A DNA stretch of 64,000 bases from Polynucleobacter paneuropaeus (GCF_003261235.1 NZ_CP030085.1:1097454-1161453), one strand, 5' to 3'. Numbered from the stretch's first letter, positions 15,843 to 24,202 are shown. The notes: generated from the letters alone by a model not told the origin. Numbers and translations are program-made.

Positions 15843-16892
15843 TTACGCAATCGTATTTCGGATAATTCCGATACCTGTCACCTCAGACTCCATGACATCA
15901 CCGGGCTTTAAAAACTCAGGGGGATTTCTGCTGTAGCCCACTCCTGAAGGTGTACCAGTGGCAATAATGTCACCTGGTAGCAAAGTGAGGCCGCGCGATA
16001 ACTCTGCAATGATCGCCGGGATTTTGAAATACATTTGCGAATAACTGGCGTTTTGTTTTTCAACCCCATTGACCCGACAAATCACCCGCACGTCTTTAAG
16101 GTCTACGCCACCAGCAGTAACTACCCAAGGACCCATTGGTCCATGACCATCGAAACTCTTCCCTTTAAACCACTGCCCAGATTGTCGCTTCTGTTGAACA
16201 TCTCGTGCAGTCGTGTCGTTGTATGCAGAGTAGCCAAAAACGTATTCCATGGCGTTCTCTTCGGAAATATTCTTACCCTTTTTACCAATGACCAAGGCTA
16301 GCTCTGCTTCCCAATCAATCATGGTGGAAAGACCGCCATCGTAAGGAATCTTGTCAAAAGGGCCATTCATGGTCTGAGTACCCTTAGTGAAAATGACAGG
16401 CACCTTTGGGTACTCTTTAATACTTTTATCTTCGCGATTTTTTAGGCCTTCTTCGAAGTGATCAAGATAATTCCAGCCTACGCAGTAAATATTACTTTGG
16501 GGTTTAGGGATTGGTGAAAGCAAGATAATTTGGTTCACGTTTTGAGTGGCTTGACCCCTGCCCTTAAAGAGCTTGGCTAAATCTAATAGCCCTTGATTAC
16601 CAGAGCCTGCTAAAGAGATCAAAGAAGTAGGATCAAAGGACAGCGTGAGTTTTTGACGGGTGGCTTCCGCAGGGATATCAATCACCATGCCATCATTAGT
16701 AACTAACCCCAGGCGGGATGTTGCACCCATGCGAGGTAAGTAGTTTGCAACTCGGTAACCCGCTTTTCCGGTCAAGGGCTCAACGACTACTGGAAAACTG
16801 CCACTAGCTGCCTCTGCAGTGCCAGATAGCATTAAGCCACTCAGTGCGGCACTACCACCCATCTTGAGAATATCGCGACGATTCGTATCCAT
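15843..16892 (-). CDS. Second Tat-exported FAH-family protein
   Basis: A 349-residue protein starting MDTNRRDILKMGGSAALSG, a twin-arginine signal (NRRDILK) with cleavage near AEA|AS. The FAH fold is seen in IYCVGWNYLDHFEEGL (lid His and Glu), DWEAELALVIGK (metal Glu residues), YNDTTARD (metal Asp) and ATGTPSGVG. It is a diverged paralogue of the protein at 7075-8118, sharing the export signal type and the order of motifs. GGAG lies 6 bases before the ATG. As with the first copy, the substrate is unknown and the location outside the cytoplasm is unusual for the family. Confidence 0.87.
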   Translation of the reverse strand: MDTNRRDILKMGGSAALSGLMLSGTAEAASGSFPVVVEPLTGKAGYRVANYLPRMGATSRLGLVTNDGMVIDIPAEATRQKLTLSFDPTSLISLAGSGNQGLLDLAKLFKGRGQATQNVNQIILLSPIPKPQSNIYCVGWNYLDHFEEGLKNREDKSIKEYPKVPVIFTKGTQTMNGPFDKIPYDGGLSTMIDWEAELALVIGKKGKNISEENAMEYVFGYSAYNDTTARDVQQKRQSGQWFKGKSFDGHGPMGPWVVTAGGVDLKDVRVICRVNGVEKQNASYSQMYFKIPAIIAELSRGLTLLPGDIIATGTPSGVGYSRNPPEFLKPGDVMESEVTGIGIIRNTIA

Positions 16893-16984
16893 ACTGTCTC
16901 CTTTAAGGTTTTATCTATTGATATATCTTTAGGTAAATCTTAATACGAAACACAAAATCGTCAGAATTTCGCTATGCTTAGGGT

Positions 16985-17287
16985 GTGCGAACCCCGTTGA
17001 AGTCTCTCATCCCCCTTTTGAGTATCGCCATACTCTCTGCCTGCGGCAGGATCGACTACACGACCTGGAAGTGCCAGGATGTCGATGGACAGAAGCTCTC
17101 GATGATTATCAAGCAGGCGCAAATGATTGTGCCCAATACTACTTATATACATTGTGGCGCCCTCGGAGAAGTCACTTATTTCGACAATCAATGTCCCGCC
17201 CTCACCCAAGATGCGCAAGTGCGATTCATTCCTAGTGAGGGCAAGCTCAACATTGCCGATAAAGCATATCAATGCACAGCACTTTAA
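16985..17287 (+). CDS. Small lipoprotein of unknown function
   Basis: A 100-residue protein with a lipoprotein signal: SLIPLLSIAILSACG, lipobox LSAC with Cys at about residue 20. The mature part has three further Cys residues plus one near the C-terminus, suggesting disulfides. The start is GTG at 16985; TTG at 16997 is an alternative, and neither has a clear ribosome site. An open frame on the opposite strand covers almost the same bases (16961-17272), but it has no signal or recognisable domain, so this strand is preferred. The Trp-rich protein gene follows 14 bases later. Confidence 0.62.
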   Translation: MRTPLKSLIPLLSIAILSACGRIDYTTWKCQDVDGQKLSMIIKQAQMIVPNTTYIHCGALGEVTYFDNQCPALTQDAQVRFIPSEGKLNIADKAYQCTAL

Positions 17288-17301
17288 TGAGGTCCCTGTA
17301 G

Positions 17302-17526
17302 ATGAATCCCCTCAGCCCCAAGAAGCTATATTTAAGTAAATGGACTGCAGTACATCCACAGAATAAAGAGAAACATTTTTTAGTATCTAAAGTAATCTAC
17401 TCAGATCCCGAACAGGAATTGATAGCAGAGTCGGTAGAGCTTGAGGCGGTCTTCAGTAAAAAGATTCGGGTCATTCCTTGGCGAGAGCTGACTGATAGTG
17501 ATTGTTGGCTTCAGGGTTGGAAATAA
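17302..17526 (+). CDS. TIGR02450 family Trp-rich protein
   Basis: Seventy-four residues starting MNPLSPKKLYLSKWTAVHPQ and continuing KEKHFLVSKVIYS, which matches the small tryptophan-rich family known as TIGR02450, with conserved Trp at KWTAV, IPWREL and CWLQGW. GAGG lies about 9 bases upstream of the ATG. The family is found mainly in marine and freshwater proteobacteria and cyanobacteria, and its function is unknown. A terminator begins at the stop codon. Confidence 0.85.
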   Translation: MNPLSPKKLYLSKWTAVHPQNKEKHFLVSKVIYSDPEQELIAESVELEAVFSKKIRVIPWRELTDSDCWLQGWK

Positions 17527-17553
17527 AAAAGCCACCGTTAGAGGTGGCTTTTA
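17526..17553. terminator. Bidirectional terminator between Trp-rich and phasin-like genes
   Basis: AAAAGCCACC pairs with GGTGGCTTTT around a GTTAGA loop, flanked by A and T runs, and lies between two convergent genes. The stem is the same GCCACC hairpin type as that at 7033-7059. Confidence 0.85.
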
Positions 17554-17570
17554 TTGAAGCATATTGCTAC

Positions 17571-18128
17571 TTACTCTGGGCTATCAGTAGATTCTTTTGA
17601 AGCAGCTTTGGATTTCTTACCAGAAGAGGCTTTTTTGACTAGCTCGTCGAGATTCTTCTCGGCTGAGTCTGCAACCTGATTCACAATCCGACGGCCTTCC
17701 TGAAACATCTGCTGACCAGTAGTCGACATTTCATGGACAACCTTAGATAACTTATCAGCATGGGATGGCATTTTGCTTTCTGCATCTTCAAGCCAGCTGA
17801 CTAATGAATGGCGCACCTTCTCTAAATGCTTTTCTGTCTCGTCGGCTGCGTTCTCACCTAAATCTTTGAGCAGGGATTTAACTTTTTTCTGATAAGTTGC
17901 CGCACGCTTAGCAGCTTCTTTTGTTGCCTCTTCTTGTAAATCTTTTAATTTACTGAGATCGTTCTTGGCTGCTGACTTTGCAGTAGCCATGGCATTTTTC
18001 ATACTGTATTCAACTTCAGCAAGATGATGATCGCCAATTTCTTTAGCCGTTTCGAGTAATTTATGTGAAAAAGCAAAAAGCTCTTTGGCTTTTTCTCTTT
18101 GCCAGTCCTGAAAATCTTTTGGGTTCAT
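17571..18128 (-). CDS. Phasin-like amphipathic helical protein
   Basis: A 185-residue cytoplasmic protein without signal peptide, almost entirely predicted helix with coiled-coil character, starting MNPKDFQDWQREKAKELFAFSHKLLETAKE and ending in a short Lys/Ser-rich tail (SSGKKSKAASKESTD). The arrangement resembles phasins that coat polyhydroxyalkanoate granules, or the PhaM-type proteins that tether granules to DNA through a basic tail. GGAA lies upstream of the ATG. A 3-hydroxybutyrate dehydrogenase elsewhere in the window (30343-31119) is consistent with polymer metabolism, but no synthase is present here. Family membership is tentative. Confidence 0.6.
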   Translation of the reverse strand: MNPKDFQDWQREKAKELFAFSHKLLETAKEIGDHHLAEVEYSMKNAMATAKSAAKNDLSKLKDLQEEATKEAAKRAATYQKKVKSLLKDLGENAADETEKHLEKVRHSLVSWLEDAESKMPSHADKLSKVVHEMSTTGQQMFQEGRRIVNQVADSAEKNLDELVKKASSGKKSKAASKESTDSPE

Positions 18129-18286
18129 GATAGTTTCCTTTTATTTACAACTTACCTGAAAAGTAGTGATCCTTCATCGACTATCCTAAACCCAAATGGA
18201 GGCGTGGGCAATCACCCCATTTACTATCGGTAAAATAGGGCTTAAACCATCAATTTCTCAGACCGCAACCCTCCTCACACCCTTAA

Positions 18287-19045
18287 ATGCTTGATCTACT
18301 TGTAAATCCCAGTGCCTGGGCCGCCTTCCTCACTTTATCCGCCCTCGAAATCATTCTCGGCATCGATAACATTATTTTTATCAGTGTTATTGCCGGTCGC
18401 TTACCCGCTAGCATTCGTGAGCAGGTCAGAAGAATTGGCCTCCTTTTTGCACTGGTCACCCGCATCCTACTGTTGCTGAGTTTGTCGTGGGTGATGGGCT
18501 TAACAGAACCCCTCTTTGGCTTTTCTAGTCATGTGGTCTCAGGTCGGGATCTGATCTTATTACTCGGCGGCTTCTTCTTGATCTGGAAAGCCTCAAAAGA
18601 GATCTACTCTGAAGTAGAACTCCATCATGATTCAAATACGCCATCAGAAGCTGAGCAAATCAGCCCCAAAGAATCTATCCAGAAATTATTCATCACTTCA
18701 GTAGGACAGATTGCCTTACTCGATATGATTTTTTCTTTAGATAGTGTGATTACCGCAGTCGGTATGGTCGATGAGATCGCCATCATGATTGCTGCCGTGA
18801 TTGTTTCAGTTCTGATTATGCTACTTGCTGCTAAACCGATCGGAGACTTTGTTAGCCGTCATGCCTCTATCAAAGTCTTAGCACTTTCTTTTCTGACCGT
18901 TGTGGGCGTAGTCTTAATCGCTGAGGGCATGGGATTGCATATCCCTAAGGGATACATCTACGTTGCGATGGCTTTTTCTCTGGCGGTCGAGTTACTCAAT
19001 ATTCGTGCTCGCGCTAAACAGCTTGCGCGCAAGCAAAGCCGCTAG
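18287..19045 (+). CDS. TerC family integral membrane protein
   Basis: A 252-residue protein with about seven helices. The motifs ALEIILGIDNIIFISVIAGRLP and, in the second half, ALLDMIFSLDSVITAVGM are the duplicated TerC metal-site signatures with their conserved Glu/Asp and Asn. TerC-family proteins include Mn2+ exporters that help metallate exported enzymes, and tellurite-resistance proteins. I looked in the 158-base upstream gap for a Mn-sensing riboswitch of the yybP-ykoY type and saw none. The 3' end overlaps the convergent flavoprotein gene by 32 bases. Confidence 0.87.
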   Translation: MLDLLVNPSAWAAFLTLSALEIILGIDNIIFISVIAGRLPASIREQVRRIGLLFALVTRILLLLSLSWVMGLTEPLFGFSSHVVSGRDLILLLGGFFLIWKASKEIYSEVELHHDSNTPSEAEQISPKESIQKLFITSVGQIALLDMIFSLDSVITAVGMVDEIAIMIAAVIVSVLIMLLAAKPIGDFVSRHASIKVLALSFLTVVGVVLIAEGMGLHIPKGYIYVAMAFSLAVELLNIRARAKQLARKQSR

Positions 19046-20231
19046 CCCAAGCCCACTGAAAATTATGGCCACCTAAGTGGCCAGTAACATCAACGCATTC
19101 ACCGATGAAGTACAAGCCTGGATGTGATTTCGCCATCATGGTTTGACCATCCAATTCTTTGGTATCCACCCCTCCCAACATCACTTCGGCTTTTTTCCAA
19201 CCTAGAGTTCCTGCAGGCTTTACTGACCAATTGGTGATCAGCTCTTTTAAAGCGTTACGATCCTTTTTAGAAACCTCTGCCCACTTGCGTCCAAGTAAAT
19301 TTTTCTGTTCCGCAAAGACTTTTGCCAAACGCTGCGGCAGAACAGAAGCCAAAATCGTCTCAGCAGTTTTTAAGCGGTTCTCTTCATCATTAAATAATGC
19401 ATCACAGTTGAAGCCACCCGCTACTTCGACCGAGCCCAGCCAATCAATGTGAATGCCTTCACCTTCAGTCCAATAGTTACTGGCTTGCAGAACGGCTGGT
19501 CCAGATAGGCCTTTATGGGTGAGTAACAAATCTTCCTGAAAGCGGCAAGCACCATAGCGATCGCCTTTAGACCCTGAGCTAATTCGGACCGGCAAACTCA
19601 GGCCTGCTAATTCATTCAGATGATGAAAAGAGTCTGCCGTAAATGACAGTGGTACTAAACCTGGGCGGGGTTCAACCACATTCAGATTGAACTGTTTCGC
19701 AATATCGAGCGCATAAGCAGTTGCGCCAATAGCAGGCACAGGTAAGCCCCCTGTTGCCATCACGACTGCCTTGGATTTTTCCAAGCCAGTGCTGGTATTG
19801 ACCACCCAACCACCTGACTCTTGAGTAATACTCAATACAGATACGGGATTGCGTATTTCTACTTTGCCTTTAGTGCATTCAGCAAAAAGCATTTGAATGA
19901 TATCTTGCGCAGAGTGATCGCAAAACAATTGGCCCTGATGTTTCTCATGATAGGTGATGCCGTAAGACTGCACTAGCTTAATAAAGTCTTTAGCAGGATA
20001 ACGTGCGAGAGCGCTCTTCACAAAGTGGGGATTAAGCGATAAGAAATTGGCTGGGCTGCTATGCTGGTTTGTGAAATTACAGCGACCACCTCCGCTAATC
20101 CGAATTTTTTCACCTAAGACTTCAGCGTGATCTAGGACTAGGATCCTCTTGTTGAGCTGTCCAGCTACCCCAGCACAAAATAGGCCCGCTGCACCACCAC
20201 CAATAATGATGGCATCCCATTGAGTACTCAT
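19014..20231 (-). CDS. HI0933/YhiN family flavoprotein
   Basis: A 405-residue FAD protein. The N-terminal dinucleotide motif IIIGGGAAGLFCA (about 8-20) is followed by GEKIRISGGGRCNFTN, the signature of the HI0933/YhiN family, and by HKGLSGPAVLQASNYW in the inserted domain. The C-terminal GLYFIGECVDVTGHLGGHNFQWAWASG closes the FAD site. These proteins are predicted NAD(P)/FAD oxidoreductases with no settled function. The end of the gene overlaps terC tail-to-tail by 32 bases, within which lies a 14-base perfect palindrome (19021-19034). The neighbour on this strand, a channel-like gene, ends 3 bases upstream of the start. Confidence 0.9.
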   Translation of the reverse strand: MSTQWDAIIIGGGAAGLFCAGVAGQLNKRILVLDHAEVLGEKIRISGGGRCNFTNQHSSPANFLSLNPHFVKSALARYPAKDFIKLVQSYGITYHEKHQGQLFCDHSAQDIIQMLFAECTKGKVEIRNPVSVLSITQESGGWVVNTSTGLEKSKAVVMATGGLPVPAIGATAYALDIAKQFNLNVVEPRPGLVPLSFTADSFHHLNELAGLSLPVRISSGSKGDRYGACRFQEDLLLTHKGLSGPAVLQASNYWTEGEGIHIDWLGSVEVAGGFNCDALFNDEENRLKTAETILASVLPQRLAKVFAEQKNLLGRKWAEVSKKDRNALKELITNWSVKPAGTLGWKKAEVMLGGVDTKELDGQTMMAKSHPGLYFIGECVDVTGHLGGHNFQWAWASGFACAQAV

Positions 20232-20234
20232 AGA

Positions 20235-20747
20235 CTATTCAAACCGATCAATAATCTCTTGGGGCAGATTGAGTTTATGCATATGAATCCGCGTATATGC
20301 CTTCCGAAAACTTTTCGTCATTGAAATCATGACTGAGGCTGTCCAAGCAAAAGAAAATAAACCGGAAAATGCAATGATCACAGCAAGCATGCGCCAGCCT
20401 TCAGGCAAGGTGTCATCCATAAAACCAATCGCCGTATACGCGCTACCGCTAAATAGAACGCTCTGCGACCAATGCGCTATCAGCCCAAAGCTGTAAATGA
20501 ATAGACCCCAAATCAAAATCTCAAAGAGATGGGTAATGAGGAGGAGGAAGATAGATAGGTAAAAAACTGTAGTAACTGCGGTATATTTTTTCTCTGCCAA
20601 ATAGAGATAGGCTTTGACCTCATAACGCTTAGCAATCTGGAGGAGGCAAACCCCATGAAGAACCATGACAAGCATCAATATGGCGATGCCATAGGTATAG
20701 GCAGGAATATCGAGCTGCACTACGAGGGAGTTGGCTGGTATTTGCAT
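20235..20747 (-). CDS. Two-helix K+-channel-like membrane protein
   Basis: A 170-residue protein with an N-terminal helix (YGIAILMLVMVLHGVCLLQIA), a second (TTVFYLSIFLLLITHLFEILIWGLFIY), a pore-loop-like stretch SGSAYTAIGFMDDTLP (100-115) and a final helix (MLAVIIAFSGLFSFAWTASVM). The order helix - pore loop - helix and the segment TAIGF-x-D resemble the ion-channel 2 family, but the canonical filter TVGYG is replaced by TAIGF, so K+ selectivity is doubtful. Proteins of this type are commonly annotated as two-pore or potassium channel family. It sits between a LOG-family gene and the flavoprotein gene on the same strand, with gaps of 19 and 3 bases. Confidence 0.7.
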   Translation of the reverse strand: MQIPANSLVVQLDIPAYTYGIAILMLVMVLHGVCLLQIAKRYEVKAYLYLAEKKYTAVTTVFYLSIFLLLITHLFEILIWGLFIYSFGLIAHWSQSVLFSGSAYTAIGFMDDTLPEGWRMLAVIIAFSGLFSFAWTASVMISMTKSFRKAYTRIHMHKLNLPQEIIDRFE

Positions 20748-20766
20748 CGTCTCAATATGTAAAGGT

Positions 20767-21624
20767 TCAAGCCAGTTGATACCATTGCTGAATGATCTGC
20801 CAGGTTTCTTCTGCGGTTTCGGTGAAATGAATGAGCTTCATATCGGTTCGTTCGATTACTCCGTACTCCGTCATTAAATTGAAGTTTATCGAATTCTCCC
20901 AGAAAGTCTTACCAACGAGGATGATCGGCAGTTGGGCCACCTTATGGGTTTGCATTAAGGTCAACACTTCAAAGAGCTCATCAAAAGAACCAAATCCTCC
21001 AGGAAAGGCCACAATGGCCCTCGCACGCAACATGAAATGCATCTTACGAAGTGCAAAGTAATGAAAGCGAAAACTCAAACCTTCAGTGAGATAGGGATTC
21101 GGTTTTTGTTCTCGAGGCAGGCTGATATTAAAACCAATGGTCTGATCGCCATTTTCAAAGGCGCCCCGACTAGCCGCCTCCATAATTCCGGGGCCACCTC
21201 CAGTGCAAATATGCAGCTTGTTATTGCTATTTGATTGGCTTGTATTGTATTGAGCCACTAGAGCGCCAAACTTTCGAGCCTCTTCATAAAAGTGGCTATT
21301 GTCAACAGCACGTTTAGCCTCAAATTGCTCTTCAGACGTCTTGGCTTGTGCTGCTCGTTTTTCTGCTTGATCATGACTAATAAAGCGCGTTGAGCCAAAG
21401 ACAGTAATGGTGTGCTCAATACCGTGCTCTCGTAATAGGATATCGGGCTTCAGAAGTTCTAACTCGAACCGAATACCCATCGTTTCTTTGCGAGCCAAAA
21501 AGGCCTCATCAGCGAAAGCAAACTTATAAGACTCATCCGTTGTTGCTTCATGAAGATCCTCTTTATGAAGATTGAAGAACTCAGTAATTGTCTGGGAATT
21601 ATTAACGGGGAGCTTGGGGCTCAT
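20767..21624 (-). CDS. LOG family protein (TIGR00730-like)
   Basis: A 285-residue Rossmann-fold protein with the two signatures of the LOG family: CTGGGPGIMEAASRGAF and FPGGFGSFDELFEVLTLMQ. LOG proteins are phosphoribohydrolases that release cytokinin-type bases or other N-glycosidic products from nucleoside monophosphates; the PGGxG(S/T)xxE motif binds the phosphoribosyl part. An additional N-terminal region of about 70 residues precedes the core, as in the longer subgroup of the family. It is likely co-transcribed with the channel-like gene 19 bases downstream. The substrate in bacteria is unclear. Confidence 0.87.
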   Translation of the reverse strand: MSPKLPVNNSQTITEFFNLHKEDLHEATTDESYKFAFADEAFLARKETMGIRFELELLKPDILLREHGIEHTITVFGSTRFISHDQAEKRAAQAKTSEEQFEAKRAVDNSHFYEEARKFGALVAQYNTSQSNSNNKLHICTGGGPGIMEAASRGAFENGDQTIGFNISLPREQKPNPYLTEGLSFRFHYFALRKMHFMLRARAIVAFPGGFGSFDELFEVLTLMQTHKVAQLPIILVGKTFWENSINFNLMTEYGVIERTDMKLIHFTETAEETWQIIQQWYQLA

Positions 21625-21734
21625 TGATAGCCTTTAAATATCTAGTGCTTCCATCTTAATGCCTTTATTTGACGGCTTGGTAGTAACATCTCTACATACC
21701 CTTTGGCATCATTTATATCCATCAAAATCTTTCA

Positions 21735-22625
21735 ATGCCTGACGCTACTTCCCCCAACAATCTCAATTGCTTTGCTTACATCAAGCGACTCAAGCGCGAT
21801 CCTGCAGAAAGTAAAGCAGATGCAGGAAAAGTTGTACTTATTGGTGGTGCTCCCGGAATGGCTGGGGCAATTGTCTTGGCCGGAAAAGCCTGTCTGCATC
21901 TAGGTGCAGGATGGACCGTACTAGAAATGCTGGATGCCGCTTCTGCGCATCTTGTTCCAGAGCAAGCAGAACTCATGGTCCGCTTCGCTAAGCCAGATGC
22001 TGCTATTGAGCTTGCAGAGTTAAAACCAGACTGTATTGCGATTGGTCCAGGTCTCGGAAACTCCTTAGCTGCCATGGATTGGCTCACAGCGGTATTAGCC
22101 TACCCTGCTATTCCACTCATCATTGATGCAGATGCGCTCAATCTGATTAGTCAAAATGAGACCTTATTGCAACGCTTACGGAATCGTAATCAAGCTTTTC
22201 CGCTCTTAACGGTTTTAACGCCTCACCCCGGAGAAGCGGCCAGACTCTTGAACTCCACTGGCACGCAAGTACAAGATGATCGGATCGCATCTATCAGGGC
22301 CTTGGTAGAACTGACTCGGTCGATAGTGATTCTGAAAGGTCAGCACACGCTGATTGCTTCACCTGCAAATACGCCTTTGCAATGCTTACAGGGCAATGCG
22401 GGTATGGCTACTGGCGGTATGGGTGATGTTTTGACAGGAAGCATTGCTGCGCTGGCTGCGCAGGGCATTCGACATGAATTAGACTTGTGGGAAGCGAGCT
22501 GCCTAGCGGTTGAGTTACACGCTAGCGCAGCGGATGCTTTAGTCAATCAAGGTGTTGGGCCGATTGGCCTGACACCCACCGAACTCATTTTAGAAATGAG
22601 ATCGGTGCTAAATCAAAATTACTGA
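21735..22625 (+). CDS. nnrD: ADP/ATP-dependent NAD(P)H-hydrate dehydratase (standalone NnrD domain)
   Basis: A 296-residue ribokinase-like enzyme that repairs hydrated NAD(P)H. GKVVLIGGAPGMAGAIVLAGKACLHLGAGW (near the N-terminus), TPHPGEAARLL and GNAGMATGGMGDVLTGSIAALAAQG are the YjeF C-terminal domain signatures; the last holds the catalytic Asp. In E. coli the same domain is fused to the NnrE epimerase; here only the dehydratase is present and no epimerase is visible in the window. The ATG at 21735 follows a short hydrophobic-looking out-of-frame stretch that is not a gene. The 3' end overlaps the convergent Lys-rich gene by 7 bases. Confidence 0.92.
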   Translation: MPDATSPNNLNCFAYIKRLKRDPAESKADAGKVVLIGGAPGMAGAIVLAGKACLHLGAGWTVLEMLDAASAHLVPEQAELMVRFAKPDAAIELAELKPDCIAIGPGLGNSLAAMDWLTAVLAYPAIPLIIDADALNLISQNETLLQRLRNRNQAFPLLTVLTPHPGEAARLLNSTGTQVQDDRIASIRALVELTRSIVILKGQHTLIASPANTPLQCLQGNAGMATGGMGDVLTGSIAALAAQGIRHELDLWEASCLAVELHASAADALVNQGVGPIGLTPTELILEMRSVLNQNY

Positions 22626-22894
22626 GCAGCGGCTTCTGCTGCTTTAGCTTTTTTCTTAGCCTTCTTGGCTTTTTTGTCTGCCTTCTTCTTCGCTTTCTTG
22701 GCTTTCTTTTCTGCTTTAGCAGCAGCCTTGTCTTGCGCTGGCGTTGTTGCTGCAGGCATTGCCGCTGGTGCTGTAGCTGGAGCTGCTGCAGGTGCAGGAG
22801 CTGGTGCTGGATCTGCAGCCAAAACCATCATTGGGGTTAAACCGATTGAAGCAGCAACTAAAGTAGCTAAGGCTAGGCGGAAAGTGCGAGTCAT
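22619..22894 (-). CDS. Exported Ala/Pro/Lys-rich low-complexity protein
   Basis: Ninety-one residues from the ATG at 22894, chosen for the GGAG 7-8 bases upstream; a further ATG at 22927 would add 11 residues before the signal. It has a signal peptide (MTRTFRLALATLVAASIGLT, cleavage near VLA|AD), then an Ala/Pro-rich segment of about 30 residues and a Lys/Ala-rich C-terminal half (repeats of KKAKK). Such exported polycationic proteins are common in Burkholderiales and of unknown role. The composition produces a long hydrophobic frame on the other strand (22665-22922), which is an artefact. The stop overlaps the end of nnrD. Confidence 0.68.
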   Translation of the reverse strand: MTRTFRLALATLVAASIGLTPMMVLAADPAPAPAPAAAPATAPAAMPAATTPAQDKAAAKAEKKAKKAKKKADKKAKKAKKKAKAAEAAAQ

Positions 22895-23003
22895 GAGAAA
22901 TCTCCAAACAAGTAAGCGATGAATCAATCATACCTAATAAATCAACAAATATGCCAATTTGCGGGTTTTGGATAGGGTTTGGCTCTTGCAATAGCGGCAG
23001 AAC

Positions 23004-23038
23004 AAATAAAAAAGGCCATCCTAAGATGACCTTTTTAT
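23004..23038 (-). terminator. Terminator after the class V aminotransferase gene
   Basis: AAAAAGG-C-CATC pairs with GATG-A-CCTTTTT around a CTAA loop, with one internal mismatch. It sits 17 bases past the aminotransferase stop and has a T run on the minus strand. Confidence 0.75.
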
Positions 23039-23053
23039 CTTTACAGCTAGCCC

Positions 23054-24202
23054 TTAAGCAGGAACCGCTTCAGCTTCAACAATCTTCTCTAAAGCCTTTT
23101 CGAGATGTTGCACCGTGCGATCAACATGCTCTAACTTCTCGAGACCAAACAAGCCGATACGGAAGGTACGGAAATCTGGGCGCTCGTCACATTGCAAAGG
23201 AACACCGGCAGCAGTTTGCAATCCCAGGGCAATAAATTTCTTGCCCGATTGAATCTCTGGATCTTTGGTGTAGCTAACTACTACACCAGGTGCTTGGAAA
23301 CCTTTTGCTGCAACTGAAGGGTAACCTTTTGACTCCATCAAAGCTCGAACCTTAGTTCCCAATTCAAGCTGTTTGGCTTTCAGTAAATCAAAGCCTAGGT
23401 CTTGAGTTTCTTTCATGACATTGCGCAGAATCTTTAGGGCATCGGTTGGCATGGTGGTGTGATAAACGTGAGCGCCTTTTTCATAGGTCTCTACGATTTG
23501 CAACCATTTCTTGAGGTCCATTGAGAAACTACTGCTTTGAGTGCTCTCAATTTTTTCACGGGCACGATCACTCATCGCAACCATCGCACAACAAGGCGAA
23601 CTGCTCCACCCTTTTTGAGGTGCGGTAATCAAGAGATCGACATTACAGGCTTTCATATCAACCCACATTGCACCAGAAGCAATGCAATCAAGCACAAATA
23701 AACCGCCAACAGATCTCACCGCTTCACCAACGGCTTTTAAATAATCATCTGGCAGAATGATTCCAGCAGAGGTTTCTACATGGGGAGCAAATACTACGGC
23801 TGGCTTATGCGTCTTAATATGCGCCACAACCTCTTCGATAGGCGCTGGAGCGAATACACCTTGGGTGGAATTGTCTAGCTGTTTACCTTTAATGACAGTG
23901 ATGTCATTGGTAATGTTAGCTAAATCAAAAATTTGAGTCCAGCGATAGCTAAAGTAGCCATTACGCAAAACCACGCATTTTTGATTATTGGCAAATTGGC
24001 GAGCCACCGCTTCCATGCCATAAGTACCGCTGCCAGGAACGATTACTGCTGAGCTGGCGTTGTAAGCATCTTTCAAGATGCTCGAGATATCAACAATCAC
24101 CTTCTTGAACTCGTTTGACATGTGGTTCAAAGAACGGTCGGTATAGACCACCGAAAACTCTAAAAGACCATCGGGATCAACATTGGGCAATAGGCCTGGC
24201 AT
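23054..24202 (-). CDS. Class V PLP aminotransferase (alanine/serine-glyoxylate type)
   Basis: A 382-residue fold-type I aminotransferase. SAVIVPGSGTYGMEAVARQF binds the cofactor phosphate, LFVLDCIASGAMWVDM contains the Asp that pairs with the pyridine nitrogen, and LLITAPQKGWSSSPCC holds the Schiff-base Lys. The overall pattern is that of alanine-glyoxylate or serine-glyoxylate aminotransferases; related members act on 2-aminoethylphosphonate or on (S)-ureidoglycine. The exact amino donor cannot be read. AGGAAA lies before the ATG, and the gene is flanked by a terminator and a 105-base gap, so it is probably monocistronic. Confidence 0.88.
   Translation of the reverse strand: MPGLLPNVDPDGLLEFSVVYTDRSLNHMSNEFKKVIVDISSILKDAYNASSAVIVPGSGTYGMEAVARQFANNQKCVVLRNGYFSYRWTQIFDLANITNDITVIKGKQLDNSTQGVFAPAPIEEVVAHIKTHKPAVVFAPHVETSAGIILPDDYLKAVGEAVRSVGGLFVLDCIASGAMWVDMKACNVDLLITAPQKGWSSSPCCAMVAMSDRAREKIESTQSSSFSMDLKKWLQIVETYEKGAHVYHTTMPTDALKILRNVMKETQDLGFDLLKAKQLELGTKVRALMESKGYPSVAAKGFQAPGVVVSYTKDPEIQSGKKFIALGLQTAAGVPLQCDERPDFRTFRIGLFGLEKLEHVDRTVQHLEKALEKIVEAEAVPA

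Noticed and set aside
16961..17272. 103-codon minus-strand frame opposite the small lipoprotein
   Set aside because: No recognisable domain or signal; the plus strand has a lipobox and fits the same-strand Trp-rich gene.
18129..18286. Manganese riboswitch upstream of terC
   Set aside because: The expected conserved loops of the yybP-ykoY type were not found by eye.
22665..22922. Hydrophobic plus-strand frame opposite the Ala/Lys-rich exported gene
   Set aside because: It is the mirror of Lys- and Ala-rich codons; the minus-strand frame has a signal peptide and a GGAG ribosome site.
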